From Acetobacter cibinongensis (GTDB lineage: Bacteria; Pseudomonadota; Alphaproteobacteria; Acetobacterales; Acetobacteraceae), in assembly GCF_000963925.1 (NCBI RefSeq), contig NZ_BAMV01000011.1:124001-188000 (forward strand): a stretch of DNA of 64,000 nt. Direction: 5' to 3'. This document shows, one piece after another, positions 52,878 to 62,130 of the stretch; the stretch's first letter is position 1; every line of letters starts with the position of its first letter. Below the pieces are notes generated by a model that saw only the letters and a list, made by a program, of their open reading frames with translations, was not told where the DNA came from and ran no database searches. A program made the position numbers and the translations under genes.

Positions 52878-54683
52878 ATGACCGACACACCCCTTTCGCT
52901 GATCCGTAATTTCTCGATTATTGCTCATATTGATCATGGCAAATCGACACTGGCAGACCGCCTGATTCAGGCTTGCGGCGCATTGACTGCCCGCGAGATG
53001 TCTAATCAGGTGCTCGATAACATGGATCTCGAGCGCGAGCGGGGCATTACCATCAAGGCCCAGACCGTACGTCTGACCTACCCGGCCAAAGACGGCAACA
53101 CCTATGTGTTGAACCTGATGGACACGCCCGGACATGTTGACTTTGCCTATGAAGTCAGCCGCTCGCTTGCCGCGTGTGAGGGGTCTCTGCTGGTGGTTGA
53201 TGCGTCACAGGGTGTGGAAGCGCAGACACTGGCCAACGTGTATCAGGCCATTGATGCCAACCACGAAATTGTGCCCATTCTCAACAAGGTTGACCTGCCT
53301 GCGGCAGAACCTGAGCGCGTAAAAGCGCAGATTGAAGAAGTTATTGGCATTCCGGCCGATGATGCCGTTGAAATTTCCGCCAAGACAGGCCTGAATATTG
53401 AAGGCGTGCTGGAAGCCGTGGTGACCCGCCTGCCGCCGCCTGTGGGCGATGCAGAAAAACCGCTTCAGGCCATGCTGGTAGATAGCTGGTACGACCCTTA
53501 TCTGGGCGTTATCGTGCTGGTACGTATCAAGGAAGGCCGCCTGAAGCGCGGCATGAAAATCCGCATGATGTCCAACGGCGCCGTTCATCTGGTGGATCAG
53601 GTGGGTGTGTTCTCCCCGCGCATGACCAACGTGGAAAGCCTTGGGCCGGGTGAGATGGGCTACATTAACGCCGCCATCAAAACCGTGGCGGACTGTAACG
53701 TGGGTGATACCATTACGGATGACCGCCGCCCGGCAGAAACGGCTTTGGCAGGGTTCAAACCCTCCATTCCGGTGGTCTGGTGTGGTCTCTTCCCCATTGT
53801 CGCAGATGACTTTGAAAAACTGCGTGACAGCCTGTCCAAGCTGCGCCTGAACGATGCGTCTTTCCATTATGAGGCCGAGACATCAGCCGCACTTGGGTTC
53901 GGGTTCCGCTGTGGCTTCCTTGGGCTGTTGCATCTGGAAATTATTCAGGAACGCCTGTCCCGCGAATTTGACCTTGACCTGATCGCGACAGCCCCATCTG
54001 TTGTTTACAAGTTAACCTTGACCAACGGTGTTGAGGAAGAACTGCACAACCCGGCGGATATGCCGGACCTCTCCCAGATTGAGACCATTTACGAACCGTG
54101 GATCAAAGCCACCATCATGGTGCCGGACGAATATCTGGGTGCCGTGCTGACCCTCTGCACGGAGCGCCGTGGTGTTCAGGTTGACCTGACCTACGTTGGC
54201 ACACGCGCCATGGCCGTGTACCGCCTGCCACTGAACGAAGTGGTGTTTGATTTCTATGACCGCCTGAAGTCTCTGACGCGCGGCTATGCCAGCTTTGACT
54301 ACCAGATGGATGGATATGAAGAGAGCGACCTCGTCCGTATTTCCATTCTGGTGAATCAGGAACCGGTAGATGCGCTCTCCTTCATTGCGCATCGTTCAGC
54401 AGCGGAAACCCGTGGCCGTGCTATTTGCGCCCGGCTTAAGGACCTTATTCCGCGCCAGCTCTTTAAAATTGCGGTTCAGGCTGCCATCGGCAGCAAAGTT
54501 ATTGCGCGTGAGACCATCGGCGCTCTTTCCAAGGACGTGACGGCCAAATGTTACGGGGGGGATATCTCCCGTAAGCGCAAACTGCTTGAAAAGCAGAAAG
54601 AGGGCAAAAAGCGTATGCGGCAGTTTGGCAAGGTGGAAATTCCACAAAGCGCCTTCCTTGCTGCCCTGAAAATGGATAGCTGA
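52878..54683 (+). CDS. lepA: Elongation factor 4 (back-translocase)
   Basis: Ribosomal GTPase of 601 residues. GTPase motifs: G1 [10 protein letters not shown]3 DTPGHVD, G4 NKVDLP; then the EF4-specific C-terminal domain with LMGVFSP-type stretches, [51 protein letters not shown] and the end [30 protein letters not shown] lies eight bases before the ATG. Followed by a hairpin. Confidence 0.97.
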   Translation: MTDTPLSLIRNFSIIAHIDHGKSTLADRLIQACGALTAREMSNQVLDNMDLERERGITIKAQTVRLTYPAKDGNTYVLNLMDTPGHVDFAYEVSRSLAACEGSLLVVDASQGVEAQTLANVYQAIDANHEIVPILNKVDLPAAEPERVKAQIEEVIGIPADDAVEISAKTGLNIEGVLEAVVTRLPPPVGDAEKPLQAMLVDSWYDPYLGVIVLVRIKEGRLKRGMKIRMMSNGAVHLVDQVGVFSPRMTNVESLGPGEMGYINAAIKTVADCNVGDTITDDRRPAETALAGFKPSIPVVWCGLFPIVADDFEKLRDSLSKLRLNDASFHYEAETSAALGFGFRCGFLGLLHLEIIQERLSREFDLDLIATAPSVVYKLTLTNGVEEELHNPADMPDLSQIETIYEPWIKATIMVPDEYLGAVLTLCTERRGVQVDLTYVGTRAMAVYRLPLNEVVFDFYDRLKSLTRGYASFDYQMDGYEESDLVRISILVNQEPVDALSFIAHRSAAETRGRAICARLKDLIPRQLFKIAVQAAIGSKVIARETIGALSKDVTAKCYGGDISRKRKLLEKQKEGKKRMRQFGKVEIPQSAFLAALKMDS

Positions 54684-54691
54684 TTTTATAC

Positions 54692-54724
54692 GGCGAGAGG
54701 GAGCAAAAAGCCTCTCCTCTCGCC
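54692..54724 (+). terminator. Hairpin after lepA
   Basis: Perfect 9 bp arms GGCGAGAGG / CCTCTCGCC with additional inner pairing (GAG/CTC), nine bases past the lepA stop. No T run. Confidence 0.6.
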
Positions 54725-54830
54725 TGTAAAAGGGTGGACGCAGGGGCTTTTGCTCCCACGCAGCGCTTCTTCCTCACCCTGTTGCCGCACCTATGTTGGA
54801 CCTCATCCTGCTGGAGTTGTAGAGCAAGCC

Positions 54831-56006
54831 ATGAACAGCACAGCCCCTCTTGATGGTGGTGACCATCCTCATTTTACTTTTCCGGATGGGTTGGACCTTG
54901 AATGTGGTGCCCATCTGGCATCGCTGGATGTAGCCTACTGCACATACGGCACACTTTCCCCCAAGCGCGATAATGCCATTGTTGTCTGCCATGCCTTCAC
55001 TGGGGATCAGTATGTGGCGGAAAATCACCCGCACACAGGCAAACCCGGATGGTGGTCCCGGATGGTGGGGCCAGGGCGGCCAATAGACACAAATCGTTTC
55101 TTCATCATCTGTATGAACGTGTTAGGCGGATGCATGGGGTCAACTGGCCCCAGATCTTTGCGTACAGATGGCAAGGGCCATGGCACAGAACGGTGGGGGA
55201 CAGATTTTCCGCCCATTACCATCCGTGACATGGTGCGGGCACAATACAAATTGGTCCGGCATCTGGGGATAGAAAAACTGTTTGCCGTGGTGGGTGGCTC
55301 CATGGGCGGCATGCAGGTGCTGGAATGGACCGTCACCTACCCGGACATGATGCTGGCGGCCATGCCCATTGCCACAGCGCCGTATCATTCTGCCCAGAAT
55401 ATTGCGTTTAACGAGGTTGGGCGTCAGTCCATTTTTGCAGACCCGGACTGGCATGCAGGGCGCTATTGGCAGCAGGGGGTTGTGCCCGCCCGTGGTCTGG
55501 CCGTGGCGCGCATGATGGCACACATCACCTACCTGTCCGAGGAAGCTCTGACCCGTAAATTTGGCCGCCGGGTGCGCAGGGACCCTGCAAATGCGCAGGC
55601 ACCAGAAGCGTCACTCTCCATGTTCAGTGATGTGTTCGAGGTGGAATCCTACCTGCGTTATCAGGGCTCGTCTTTTGTACGGCGTTTTGATGCCAACTCC
55701 TATCTGACCATCACGCGGGCTATGGACTGGTTTGATCTGGCAGCCGACTATGGCGGGGAACTTCCCGCAGCGTTTGCCGGAACACAGGTAAAGTTCTGTG
55801 TGGTCTCTTTTTCTTCTGACTGGTTGTTCCCCACGTCCAGTTCACGTTATCTGGTGCGTTCGCTCAATCAGGCGGCGGCCAACGTGTCCTTTGTGGAGAT
55901 AGAGACAGACAAGGGCCATGATGCCTTCCTGCTTGATGAACCGGATTTTGACCGCACAGTAAGGGGCTTTCTGTGTGGTGTTGCTGACCGTGCGGGGCTT
56001 GCCTGA
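54831..56006 (+). CDS. metX: Homoserine O-acetyltransferase
   Basis: Activates homoserine with acetyl-CoA (or succinyl-CoA in some relatives) for methionine synthesis. 391 residues, alpha/beta hydrolase fold. The nucleophile Ser lies in [14 protein letters not shown]; the Asp in [16 protein letters not shown] and His in [12 protein letters not shown] complete the triad. [30 protein letters not shown] is family-specific. ATG 54831 was chosen over TTG 54750, which would add a non-homologous leader. The metW ATG overlaps its stop (TGATG). The 5' leader showed no SAM riboswitch that I could recognise. Confidence 0.95.
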   Translation: MNSTAPLDGGDHPHFTFPDGLDLECGAHLASLDVAYCTYGTLSPKRDNAIVVCHAFTGDQYVAENHPHTGKPGWWSRMVGPGRPIDTNRFFIICMNVLGGCMGSTGPRSLRTDGKGHGTERWGTDFPPITIRDMVRAQYKLVRHLGIEKLFAVVGGSMGGMQVLEWTVTYPDMMLAAMPIATAPYHSAQNIAFNEVGRQSIFADPDWHAGRYWQQGVVPARGLAVARMMAHITYLSEEALTRKFGRRVRRDPANAQAPEASLSMFSDVFEVESYLRYQGSSFVRRFDANSYLTITRAMDWFDLAADYGGELPAAFAGTQVKFCVVSFSSDWLFPTSSSRYLVRSLNQAAANVSFVEIETDKGHDAFLLDEPDFDRTVRGFLCGVADRAGLA

Positions 56007-56623
56007 TGCGTCTGGACCAACGCCTGATTGCTGAGATGATTCAACCCGGAACCCGCGTGCTGGATATTGGCAGCGGTGATGGCGCTCTGCTGGACCATCT
56101 GTCCCGCTTCCGTGGGTGCGATGCGCGAGGGATTGAAATTGATATGCGGGAAGTGTCCCGCTCCGTGGCGCATGGCCTGCCGGTGGTTCATGGGGATGCT
56201 GACCACGATCTTGCACATTACCCCGATAGCGCGTTTGACTATGTGGTGCTGCAACGCACGCTTCAGGCAGTGGAGCGGCCCCGTGAAGTGCTCCGCCAGA
56301 TGCTGCGTATAGGCCGCCATGCCATTGTGTCCTTCCCTAACTTTGGTCACTGGCAATTGCGTTTGATGATGCTGTTTAGCGGCCGGATGCCCATGACAAC
56401 CGTGTGGCATACCCCGTGGTATGAGACACCGAATATCCACCCCTGTACCATTCGTGACTTTCTGGCGCTCTGTCAGGAGGAGGGATATTGTGTGCAACAG
56501 TGGATGGCCGTGGATGAAGACGGGGAGCGCGCACCGTGGCGGCGGTCTATCCGATTGGCTAATTTATTTGGGGAGCAGGCTCTTTTCCTGCTGGGCCGGA
56601 AGGAAGACTGCCTGCCAAAATAG
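56006..56623 (+). CDS. metW: Methionine biosynthesis protein MetW
   Basis: 205 residues, SAM-dependent methyltransferase-like fold: motif I VLDIGSGDGALLDHL, then FDYVVLQRTLQAVERPREVLRQMLRIG. MetW works with MetX to raise homoserine acylation. Coupled to metX through TGATG. A conserved pair in alphaproteobacteria. Confidence 0.94.
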   Translation: MRLDQRLIAEMIQPGTRVLDIGSGDGALLDHLSRFRGCDARGIEIDMREVSRSVAHGLPVVHGDADHDLAHYPDSAFDYVVLQRTLQAVERPREVLRQMLRIGRHAIVSFPNFGHWQLRLMMLFSGRMPMTTVWHTPWYETPNIHPCTIRDFLALCQEEGYCVQQWMAVDEDGERAPWRRSIRLANLFGEQALFLLGRKEDCLPK

Positions 56624-57109
56624 TGGAAGGCCCCTTAAATTCTGACCCGCACAGGCGCGGCCAGAGGTTAGAACGATTCATAGGTTGAAAATTTCTTCTT
56701 AAAAATTTGTTAGGTTTCATATTTTTGCCGGATTGAAGTAGAGTAAAAATCTGCCCGTTCCGCAAAAAAGTGAATTAAAACATCCGAATATCAAGTATTC
56801 AAAAAAAAATCAGAGTAAAGCCTTGCTCTGTGCGTGCAGGGGAACGCCATCGCCTTTCAGTACCATTTTGGTACTGAAAGCTTGCGGGACCAAAAAAGTC
56901 CTCTTATATGAAATGCGAGAGGGCAGGGTTTCAGACGTTTTTTCAAAACAGGCGACACTGCCAGCATTATTACAAAAGTTTCATGAGCGTGTATGCGGGT
57001 TTGAATCCTCAAGCCAGCCAGAGAGCACGCTTTGAAAAATAGCAGTGCGAACTGAAGCAAGCTGGTTTTGCCTTGTCTTGTCAGGTGGCACAAAGAGGTT
57101 TTCGCCCCG
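56624..57109 (+). promoter_or_regulatory. Long structured leader before the second RhlE-like helicase
   Basis: 486 bases, AT-rich in the first half (56690-56820). A perfect 11 bp hairpin CTTTCAGTACC-atttt-GGTACTGAAAG is at 56854-56880, followed by a smaller GGAC/GTCC one. Such long structured leaders are common for cold-inducible helicases. A 70-codon frame at 56823-57035 is not convincing as a gene. Confidence 0.4.
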
Positions 57110-58438
57110 ATGACGACGTTCTTAGACCTGAAACTTGAAGCCCCATTATTAAAAGCTCTGGCTGATGAGGGGTATGAAACACCTACCCCTATTCAGGCGC
57201 AGTCCATTCCGCACCTTTTGCAAGGGCGCGACTTACTTGGTTTGGCACAGACAGGCACCGGTAAAACCGCTGCTTTTTCTTTGCCAATTCTCGATTATCT
57301 TATCAAAAACCCTAAAGCTGCAGGCCCTAAAAAAGCCAGAGTTTTGGTGCTGGCGCCTACCCGTGAGCTGGTTTCCCAGATCAGCGACAGCTTTAAGGCC
57401 TATGCCCGCTACATGAAGTGCACACAGGCTGTTGTGTTCGGTGGTGTAGGGCAGGGCCGTCAGGTTGAAGCCATGCGCCGGGGTGTGGATGTTCTGGTAG
57501 CTGCTCCCGGTCGTCTGCTGGACCTGATCGGTCAGGGTTATATTGATCTGTCCGCACTGGAAGTCCTGGTGCTTGATGAAGCTGACCGTATGCTGGATAT
57601 GGGGTTTGTGCGCGATATCCGCCGCATTATGACCTACCTGCCAGAAAAACGTCAGACCCTGCTGTTCTCTGCCACAATGCCCCGTAGCATTGCAGATCTG
57701 GCAAGCTCCCTGCTGCACGATCCTGCACAGGTTGAGGTAACGCCGCCGTCCAGCACGGTTGATCGTATCCAGCAGGCTGTCATGTTCGTAAACAGCCCTG
57801 ACAAGCGCGATGCGCTGCTGACCCTGGTTGAATCACCCAAGGTGGCACGTGCCGTTGTGTTCACGCTCATGAAGCATGAAGCCAATAAGGTTGCTGAGTT
57901 TCTGAACAAGAACAACATTGTTGCGGAGGCTATTCACGGCAACAAGTCACAGGGGGCTCGTGAGCGTGCCATGAAAGGTTTTCGCGCCGGGAGCGTGAAG
58001 GTTCTGGTCGCGACCGATATTGCCGCTCGTGGTATTGACGTTGATGAAGTCAGTCACGTTTTCAACTACGACCTGCCAAATGTGCCGGAAAGCTATGTGC
58101 ATCGCATTGGTCGTACCGCGCGTGCTGGCCGTGATGGATGGGCAGTGTCTTTCTGTGACCCAGAACAGCGGGCTTGGCTGCGTGACATTGAAAAGACAAT
58201 TGGCAAGCCCATTCCTGTTGTTCGGGATCACCCTTGGCACTCAACCGATGCAGAGAATTCTACCCAGCGCCCACCGGTCCTTGGCGGTGGTGGTGGCCGT
58301 GGTCGTGGTGGCCCGCCGCGCGGTGGTCGTCCGGGTGGCGGTGGCGGTCGTGGTGGCCCACAGAGTGGTGCGCCGCGCAGGTCAGGCAGTGGCGGTGGCC
58401 GCGGGCATGGCGGTCGTGCAGCGGCTGGCCCACGTTAA
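57110..58438 (+). CDS. DEAD-box RNA helicase, RhlE-like, with RGG-rich tail
   Basis: 442 residues; paralogue of the gene at 21.2 kb. Motifs: PTPIQAQSIP, AQTGTGKTAA, PTRELVSQI, APGRLLDL, LDEADRMLD, SATMPRS, ATDIAARGIDVD, YVHRIGRTARAG. It differs from the first by a C-terminal tail of about 55 residues made almost wholly of Gly, Arg and Pro (RGG-type), which should bind RNA. Start ATG 57110 (MTTFLDLKLEAP) preferred to an upstream TTG. A long leader with hairpins precedes it. Confidence 0.94.
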   Translation: MTTFLDLKLEAPLLKALADEGYETPTPIQAQSIPHLLQGRDLLGLAQTGTGKTAAFSLPILDYLIKNPKAAGPKKARVLVLAPTRELVSQISDSFKAYARYMKCTQAVVFGGVGQGRQVEAMRRGVDVLVAAPGRLLDLIGQGYIDLSALEVLVLDEADRMLDMGFVRDIRRIMTYLPEKRQTLLFSATMPRSIADLASSLLHDPAQVEVTPPSSTVDRIQQAVMFVNSPDKRDALLTLVESPKVARAVVFTLMKHEANKVAEFLNKNNIVAEAIHGNKSQGARERAMKGFRAGSVKVLVATDIAARGIDVDEVSHVFNYDLPNVPESYVHRIGRTARAGRDGWAVSFCDPEQRAWLRDIEKTIGKPIPVVRDHPWHSTDAENSTQRPPVLGGGGGRGRGGPPRGGRPGGGGGRGGPQSGAPRRSGSGGGRGHGGRAAAGPR

Positions 58439-58487
58439 GTTCTGTTTAAAAAACTGGACGGCTACCATGCCGGTTAGGTGAGAAACT

Positions 58488-58520
58488 AGGCCACTTCGGG
58501 GAAACCGAGGCGGCCTTTTT
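58488..58520. terminator. Terminator after the second helicase
   Basis: Imperfect stem AGGCCacTTCGG / CCGAGGCGGCCT followed by five T residues on the plus strand; also close to the convergent gene stop at 58527. Confidence 0.7.
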
Positions 58521-58526
58521 CTTGTG

Positions 58527-59444
58527 CTAGTCAGGAAGTTGCAGGTGTACGGAAACAGGACAGTGGTCTGACACAACGGCCTGTTCATCAGGGGTGTAGA
58601 GCATGGTGCGTAAAGAGTTGGGTTGCAGCCAGCCAAGCGCTGCTCCTCCCACCAGAACATGGTCTATAAAATAACTGCCGCCTGCGCAGGGGCTGGCAAA
58701 GCCTGCGGTCGCCAGTTTTAGTGTGCCAGCCTTGCCCAGTACCTGAAAAAACGGATCATGCTGTGTCATGCGGCGGTTGAAGTCACCCAAAATGACAAAG
58801 GCTTCGCCGTTTTTCTGGCGTTCTGAAATCCAGTTTTGCAAAACAAGGAATTGTTGCAGGAGGAGGGGGCAAGCGTGAGCTTTCTCTGTGGGGGGATTGT
58901 CCCAGCACCCTGTTTTTAAATGAACAACCAGAAGTCTGAGCGTTGTAGCCCCGTGCACAACCGTGAGGTCCAGCCCGCTGCGAAGGGGGTGAGGTGCATT
59001 TTGCCCCGTGACGTTCAGCGCAGTCAGGTCAGGGTGAGTAACAACCTGTAGTCCACGCCTGAGCGCCACGCCTGTGCGTTGCAGCACTGGGTCGTGAGTT
59101 ATGTAGAGCGTATAGCGGTCGGGTGGGAAAATATGTGCGGCAATTTCCGGTGTCGCCACTTCTTGAAAGCCAACAATATCCGCGTTCAGGTGGCGGGCGT
59201 AAGCAGCGAGAGTTGTGAGGTCTGCTGGCGTACGATGTGGAATGCCAGGCGGTGCCGTAGCGGCCAGAGGCGCGTTAGCGTCCAAAAGCCAGTCCATATT
59301 CCAAGTAGCAATTTTTAGGGGGAATGCTTGCGCGGTAAGTGGCAGCAGGAGGCTGGCAACAGCGCAGAGAGTGGGAATGCCACAGTAAAAAAGGGTCGAG
59401 AGAAGAGGGGGAAACCGACGGCACGTTTGTGCCGCCGGAGCCAA
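58527..59444 (-). CDS. Secreted endonuclease/exonuclease/phosphatase-fold protein
   Basis: About 305 residues. After a signal peptide (hydrophobic core then LTAQA) the EEP fold starts with KIATWNMDWLL. Motifs: DIVGFQEVA (catalytic Glu), GLDLTVVHGATTLRLLVVHLKTGC, VILGDFNRR (GDFN), YFIDHVLV and VVSDHCPVSV (final SDH). Could be a nuclease, a phosphodiesterase or an unspecified hydrolase, exported to the periplasm. The start is uncertain: TTG 59444 lies just after the carbonic anhydrase stop and gives the tidiest signal peptide; in-frame ATGs at 59528 and 59561 would overlap the upstream gene. Confidence 0.82.
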   Translation of the reverse strand: MAPAAQTCRRFPPLLSTLFYCGIPTLCAVASLLLPLTAQAFPLKIATWNMDWLLDANAPLAATAPPGIPHRTPADLTTLAAYARHLNADIVGFQEVATPEIAAHIFPPDRYTLYITHDPVLQRTGVALRRGLQVVTHPDLTALNVTGQNAPHPLRSGLDLTVVHGATTLRLLVVHLKTGCWDNPPTEKAHACPLLLQQFLVLQNWISERQKNGEAFVILGDFNRRMTQHDPFFQVLGKAGTLKLATAGFASPCAGGSYFIDHVLVGGAALGWLQPNSLRTMLYTPDEQAVVSDHCPVSVHLQLPD

Positions 59445-59454
59445 AATCAGGGTA

Positions 59455-60144
59455 TCAGGCTGTTTCTTCCGCGTTTTCCAGCCGTGTAATGGTATCAGCA
59501 ATAGAGACAGTCTTTCGGCTCTGTTCATCCAGAATGCTGATGACACCTGACCCGATGTCATAAAACCAGCCCTGTAGATACAGTGTGCCACGGGCCAGCC
59601 CGGCTGCAACAGCAGGATGTGTACGCAAATGCGCAATTTGCAGCAGCACGTTCTGTTCAGACAGGCTGCGTACCGTGGCTGGGCCAGCATCTTCTGCATT
59701 GAAGTCACCCAGTGATGCGCGGGCAGCTTCAGCATTACGCAGCCAGGAGGCAACGGTCGGCATTTTGTCCAGACCGGCTTTTTCCGGAGCCATCAGGGCT
59801 TTCATTGCGCCACAGTCTGAATGACCGCAGACAATGATGGCAGACACACCAAGACCCAGAACCGCGTATTCAATTGCGGACGAGACGCCGCCCAGCATTT
59901 CGCCGTAAGCGGGAACAATGTTGCCAATGTTACGCAGAATGAACAGGTCGCCCGGTTCGGTCTGGGTAATCAGGTTAGGGTTAATGCGGCTGTCAGCGCA
60001 GGCAATGAACAGAGCGCCGGGTGACTGGCCGTCTGCGAGGCCTGCAAACAGGCTCTCTTTGGCGGGAAACACCTCAGTATTGAAATGTTCAACGCCGCGA
60101 AGCAGCGAGATAAGGCTGGATCGGGCTTCAGAACATGTGGGCAT
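59455..60144 (-). CDS. Beta-class carbonic anhydrase
   Basis: Hydrates CO2 to bicarbonate. 229 residues with the zinc ligands Cys49 (in CADSRI), His108 and Cys111 (in CGHSDCGAM), and the Asp/Arg dyad of CADSR. IEYAVLGLGVSAIIVCGH is the typical strand. Cytoplasmic. Coupled at its 3' side to the secreted EEP gene. Upstream on the minus strand is a GATGAGC/GCTCATC hairpin (60182-60201). Confidence 0.95.
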   Translation of the reverse strand: MPTCSEARSSLISLLRGVEHFNTEVFPAKESLFAGLADGQSPGALFIACADSRINPNLITQTEPGDLFILRNIGNIVPAYGEMLGGVSSAIEYAVLGLGVSAIIVCGHSDCGAMKALMAPEKAGLDKMPTVASWLRNAEAARASLGDFNAEDAGPATVRSLSEQNVLLQIAHLRTHPAVAAGLARGTLYLQGWFYDIGSGVISILDEQSRKTVSIADTITRLENAEETA

Positions 60145-60181
60145 ACGGCAAACTCCAGATAAATAATCAGCATTCAGCCCG

Positions 60182-60201
60182 TGATGAGCGTGTGCTCATC
60201 A
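60182..60201. promoter_or_regulatory. Perfect 8 bp dyad upstream of carbonic anhydrase
   Basis: TGATGAGC-gtgt-GCTCATCA, 38 bases before the carbonic anhydrase start; operator or leader hairpin. The surrounding 257 bases up to the NYN gene are otherwise free of genes. Confidence 0.4.
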
Positions 60202-60338
60202 TGGTAGAGTTGCTTTAAACGCATGACATCCCTTTTTTTTCCAGAACTTTAAAAATAATTTTAAAGGACATTTTTTCCGGAAATAATGTTCTTTATCAAA
60301 GAGGTAATAGGGAAATGCGCCTGTGTTGATAACAAAAA

Positions 60339-60367
60339 CGTGATGGCCTTCCAGGAAAACCATCACG
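60339..60367 (-). terminator. Terminator of the NYN-domain gene
   Basis: Perfect 8 bp stem CGTGATGG / CCATCACG; on the minus strand it is followed by TTTTTGTT. About 35 bases past the stop. Confidence 0.85.
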
Positions 60368-60401
60368 CTTCTCTTGAGAACCTACCCCAAAATTTCTGGC
60401 T

Positions 60402-61025
60402 TTACACCAGTGGATCGTCTTCTTCCGGTTCACTCATCTGGTCTGCCGGGTGCCGGATGGGGTTTGCTGGCCGTGTGGCCCGGACCGGTGCTTCCGTCTG
60501 GCGGCGTGTAAAGTTGGCCCCCAGCGTTGCCAGTTCCAGGAACTGATCAGCCTGACGGCGCAGGTCATCGCCAATCAGGGGGGGGCTGGACCGCATGGAA
60601 GACACAACGGACACGCGTGTTCCCTGCCGCTGTACGGCCTCCACAACCCGACGGAAGTCTGAGTCGCCAGTAAACAGTACAGCGTGGTCAATATGGGGTG
60701 CCATTTCCATCATATCGACGGCAATTTCTATTTCCATATTCCCTTTGACGCGGCGCTTGCCAGTGGCATCCGTAAATTCACGCGCAGGTTTGGTAACCAG
60801 AAAATAGCCGTTATAAGACAGCCAGTCCGTCAGAGGTTTAAGAGGAGAGTAATCTTCCGTGTCCAGAATGGCTGCGTAATAATAGGCGCGTATAATATGG
60901 GTTTTTGAGGCAAAGAAATCGAGCAGCTTTTTATAATCAACATCAAAACCTAGACTTCTTGATGTGGAGTAAAGGCTTGATCCATCAATAAAAAGACAAG
61001 TTCTTTCATCTTTTTGTAGGTTCAT
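60402..61025 (-). CDS. NYN-domain (LabA/DUF88-like) putative ribonuclease
   Basis: 207 residues. The NYN PIN-like fold shows acidic residues in LFIDGSSLY, ILDTEDY, NMEIEIAVDMMEMA and VLFTGDSDFRRVV, the four Asp/Glu positions that bind metal. Homologues include LabA and DUF88 proteins, suggested to process RNA. The C-terminus is Arg/Pro/Glu-rich, ending in an acidic run. Target RNA unknown. Starts ATG 61025; monocistronic with its own terminator. Confidence 0.9.
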   Translation of the reverse strand: MNLQKDERTCLFIDGSSLYSTSRSLGFDVDYKKLLDFFASKTHIIRAYYYAAILDTEDYSPLKPLTDWLSYNGYFLVTKPAREFTDATGKRRVKGNMEIEIAVDMMEMAPHIDHAVLFTGDSDFRRVVEAVQRQGTRVSVVSSMRSSPPLIGDDLRRQADQFLELATLGANFTRRQTEAPVRATRPANPIRHPADQMSEPEEDDPLV

Positions 61026-61182
61026 TTGATGTGTGTCCTTTAATATAACATCCGAGGATATTGTGAAAATTTGTTAAAAATTAGTCCATGTTAGACCGTG
61101 AAAACATAAGAACTGCTAACTTATACTATCGTTTCATAAAAAAGATATATTCCTGAACATGAAATTCTGGAAGGGAACTGGA

Positions 61183-61671
61183 ATGGTCCTGATTGCTGTT
61201 GGTGCCAACCTACCGCTGGGTGAGGGGAGTGCACTTTCAACGTGCAAGGCCGTTGTGAAAAACCTACAGGCGACGCCCAATCTGGAGGTTTTAGCTGTCT
61301 CTCACTGGTACGAGAGCGCCCCTGTCCCGCCCTCCGGTCAGCCGCCTTATGTAAATGGTGTCATAAAGGTTCGGACCAGTTTGTCGCCCGATGCGCTTCT
61401 TGCGCTATTGCAGCGTATGGAGGCGGAGTTTGGGCGTGAACGGTCTGTGCCCAATGCGGCCAGAACGCTGGATCTGGATCTGATTGCTTATGATGACCTG
61501 TGTCAGGATGACGCTCATTTAACCTTGCCTCACCCCCGCGCGCATGAGCGGGCTTTTGTGTTGCTGCCACTGTATGACGTTGCGCCAGACTGGGTACACC
61601 CTGTCTCTCAGCGGCCTGTTGTAGAGTTGCTTGCAGCGGTCTCAGGGCAGGAAATAAGCAGAATCAAGTAA
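61183..61671 (+). CDS. folK: 7,8-dihydro-6-hydroxymethylpterin pyrophosphokinase
   Basis: Folate biosynthesis, 162 residues from ATG 61183. HPPK signature RSVPNAARTLDLDLIAY; also SHWYESAPV and YVNGVIKVRT near the pterin site, and LPHPRAHERAFVLLPL. ATG 61183 was preferred over ATG 61159 because GGAAGGG lies seven bases upstream of it and the family begins VLIAVGAN. Upstream of rpoZ by 81 bases on the same strand. Confidence 0.94.
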   Translation: MVLIAVGANLPLGEGSALSTCKAVVKNLQATPNLEVLAVSHWYESAPVPPSGQPPYVNGVIKVRTSLSPDALLALLQRMEAEFGRERSVPNAARTLDLDLIAYDDLCQDDAHLTLPHPRAHERAFVLLPLYDVAPDWVHPVSQRPVVELLAAVSGQEISRIK

Positions 61672-61752
61672 ACAGCCCTTCCTTGTGGTGGTTTGATGCG
61701 CTACAATGCTCTTTCTATCTTTTATAGCTGAATTGTCTGGAGGCTCTTCGTA

Positions 61753-62124
61753 ATGGCCCGCGTCACCGTCGAAGACTGCGTAGAGAAAGTCCCTAATCGT
61801 TTCGAACTGGTGCTGTATGCAGCCCAGCGCGCCCGTAACATCTCTCGTGGTGAAGAGCTTACCATCGATCGGGATAATGACAAGAATCCGGTTGTCGCAC
61901 TGCGTGAAATTGCAGACGAAACCGTGAAACTGCCAGAACTGCGGAACGACCTCATCCGGTCTCAGGCTCGTGAGCCCGAGCCAGAACCTGTGGATGAAGA
62001 AGTGCAGGATCTGGTGCCGACCGAACAGAACATCTTTGGTCTTCAGGAAGTCTCTCCAGAAGAAGAAGCCGCTGACGATGCTGGCGCTGTTGAAGCTGCA
62101 CTCAGCGGGCGTACACGTCGGTAA
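61753..62124 (+). CDS. rpoZ: RNA polymerase omega subunit
   Basis: 123 residues, assembly subunit that also contacts ppGpp. [31 protein letters not shown] is the family signature, followed by [15 protein letters not shown] and an acidic tail of about 55 residues longer than in E. coli. Located directly before rsh, the normal order. It ends TAA and the next gene starts six bases later in the same frame. Confidence 0.97.
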   Translation: MARVTVEDCVEKVPNRFELVLYAAQRARNISRGEELTIDRDNDKNPVVALREIADETVKLPELRNDLIRSQAREPEPEPVDEEVQDLVPTEQNIFGLQEVSPEEEAADDAGAVEAALSGRTRR

Positions 62125-62130
62125 GAGCGT

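Noticed and set aside
54684-54830. SAM riboswitch in the metX leader
   Set aside because: Alphaproteobacterial metX genes often have one, but I could not find the conserved core or pseudoknot of SAM-II in these 147 bases; only the lepA hairpin is clear.
56823-57035. 70-codon ORF in the helicase leader
   Set aside because: No ribosome binding site, no family resemblance, and it contains the perfect hairpin 56854-56880; more likely untranslated leader.
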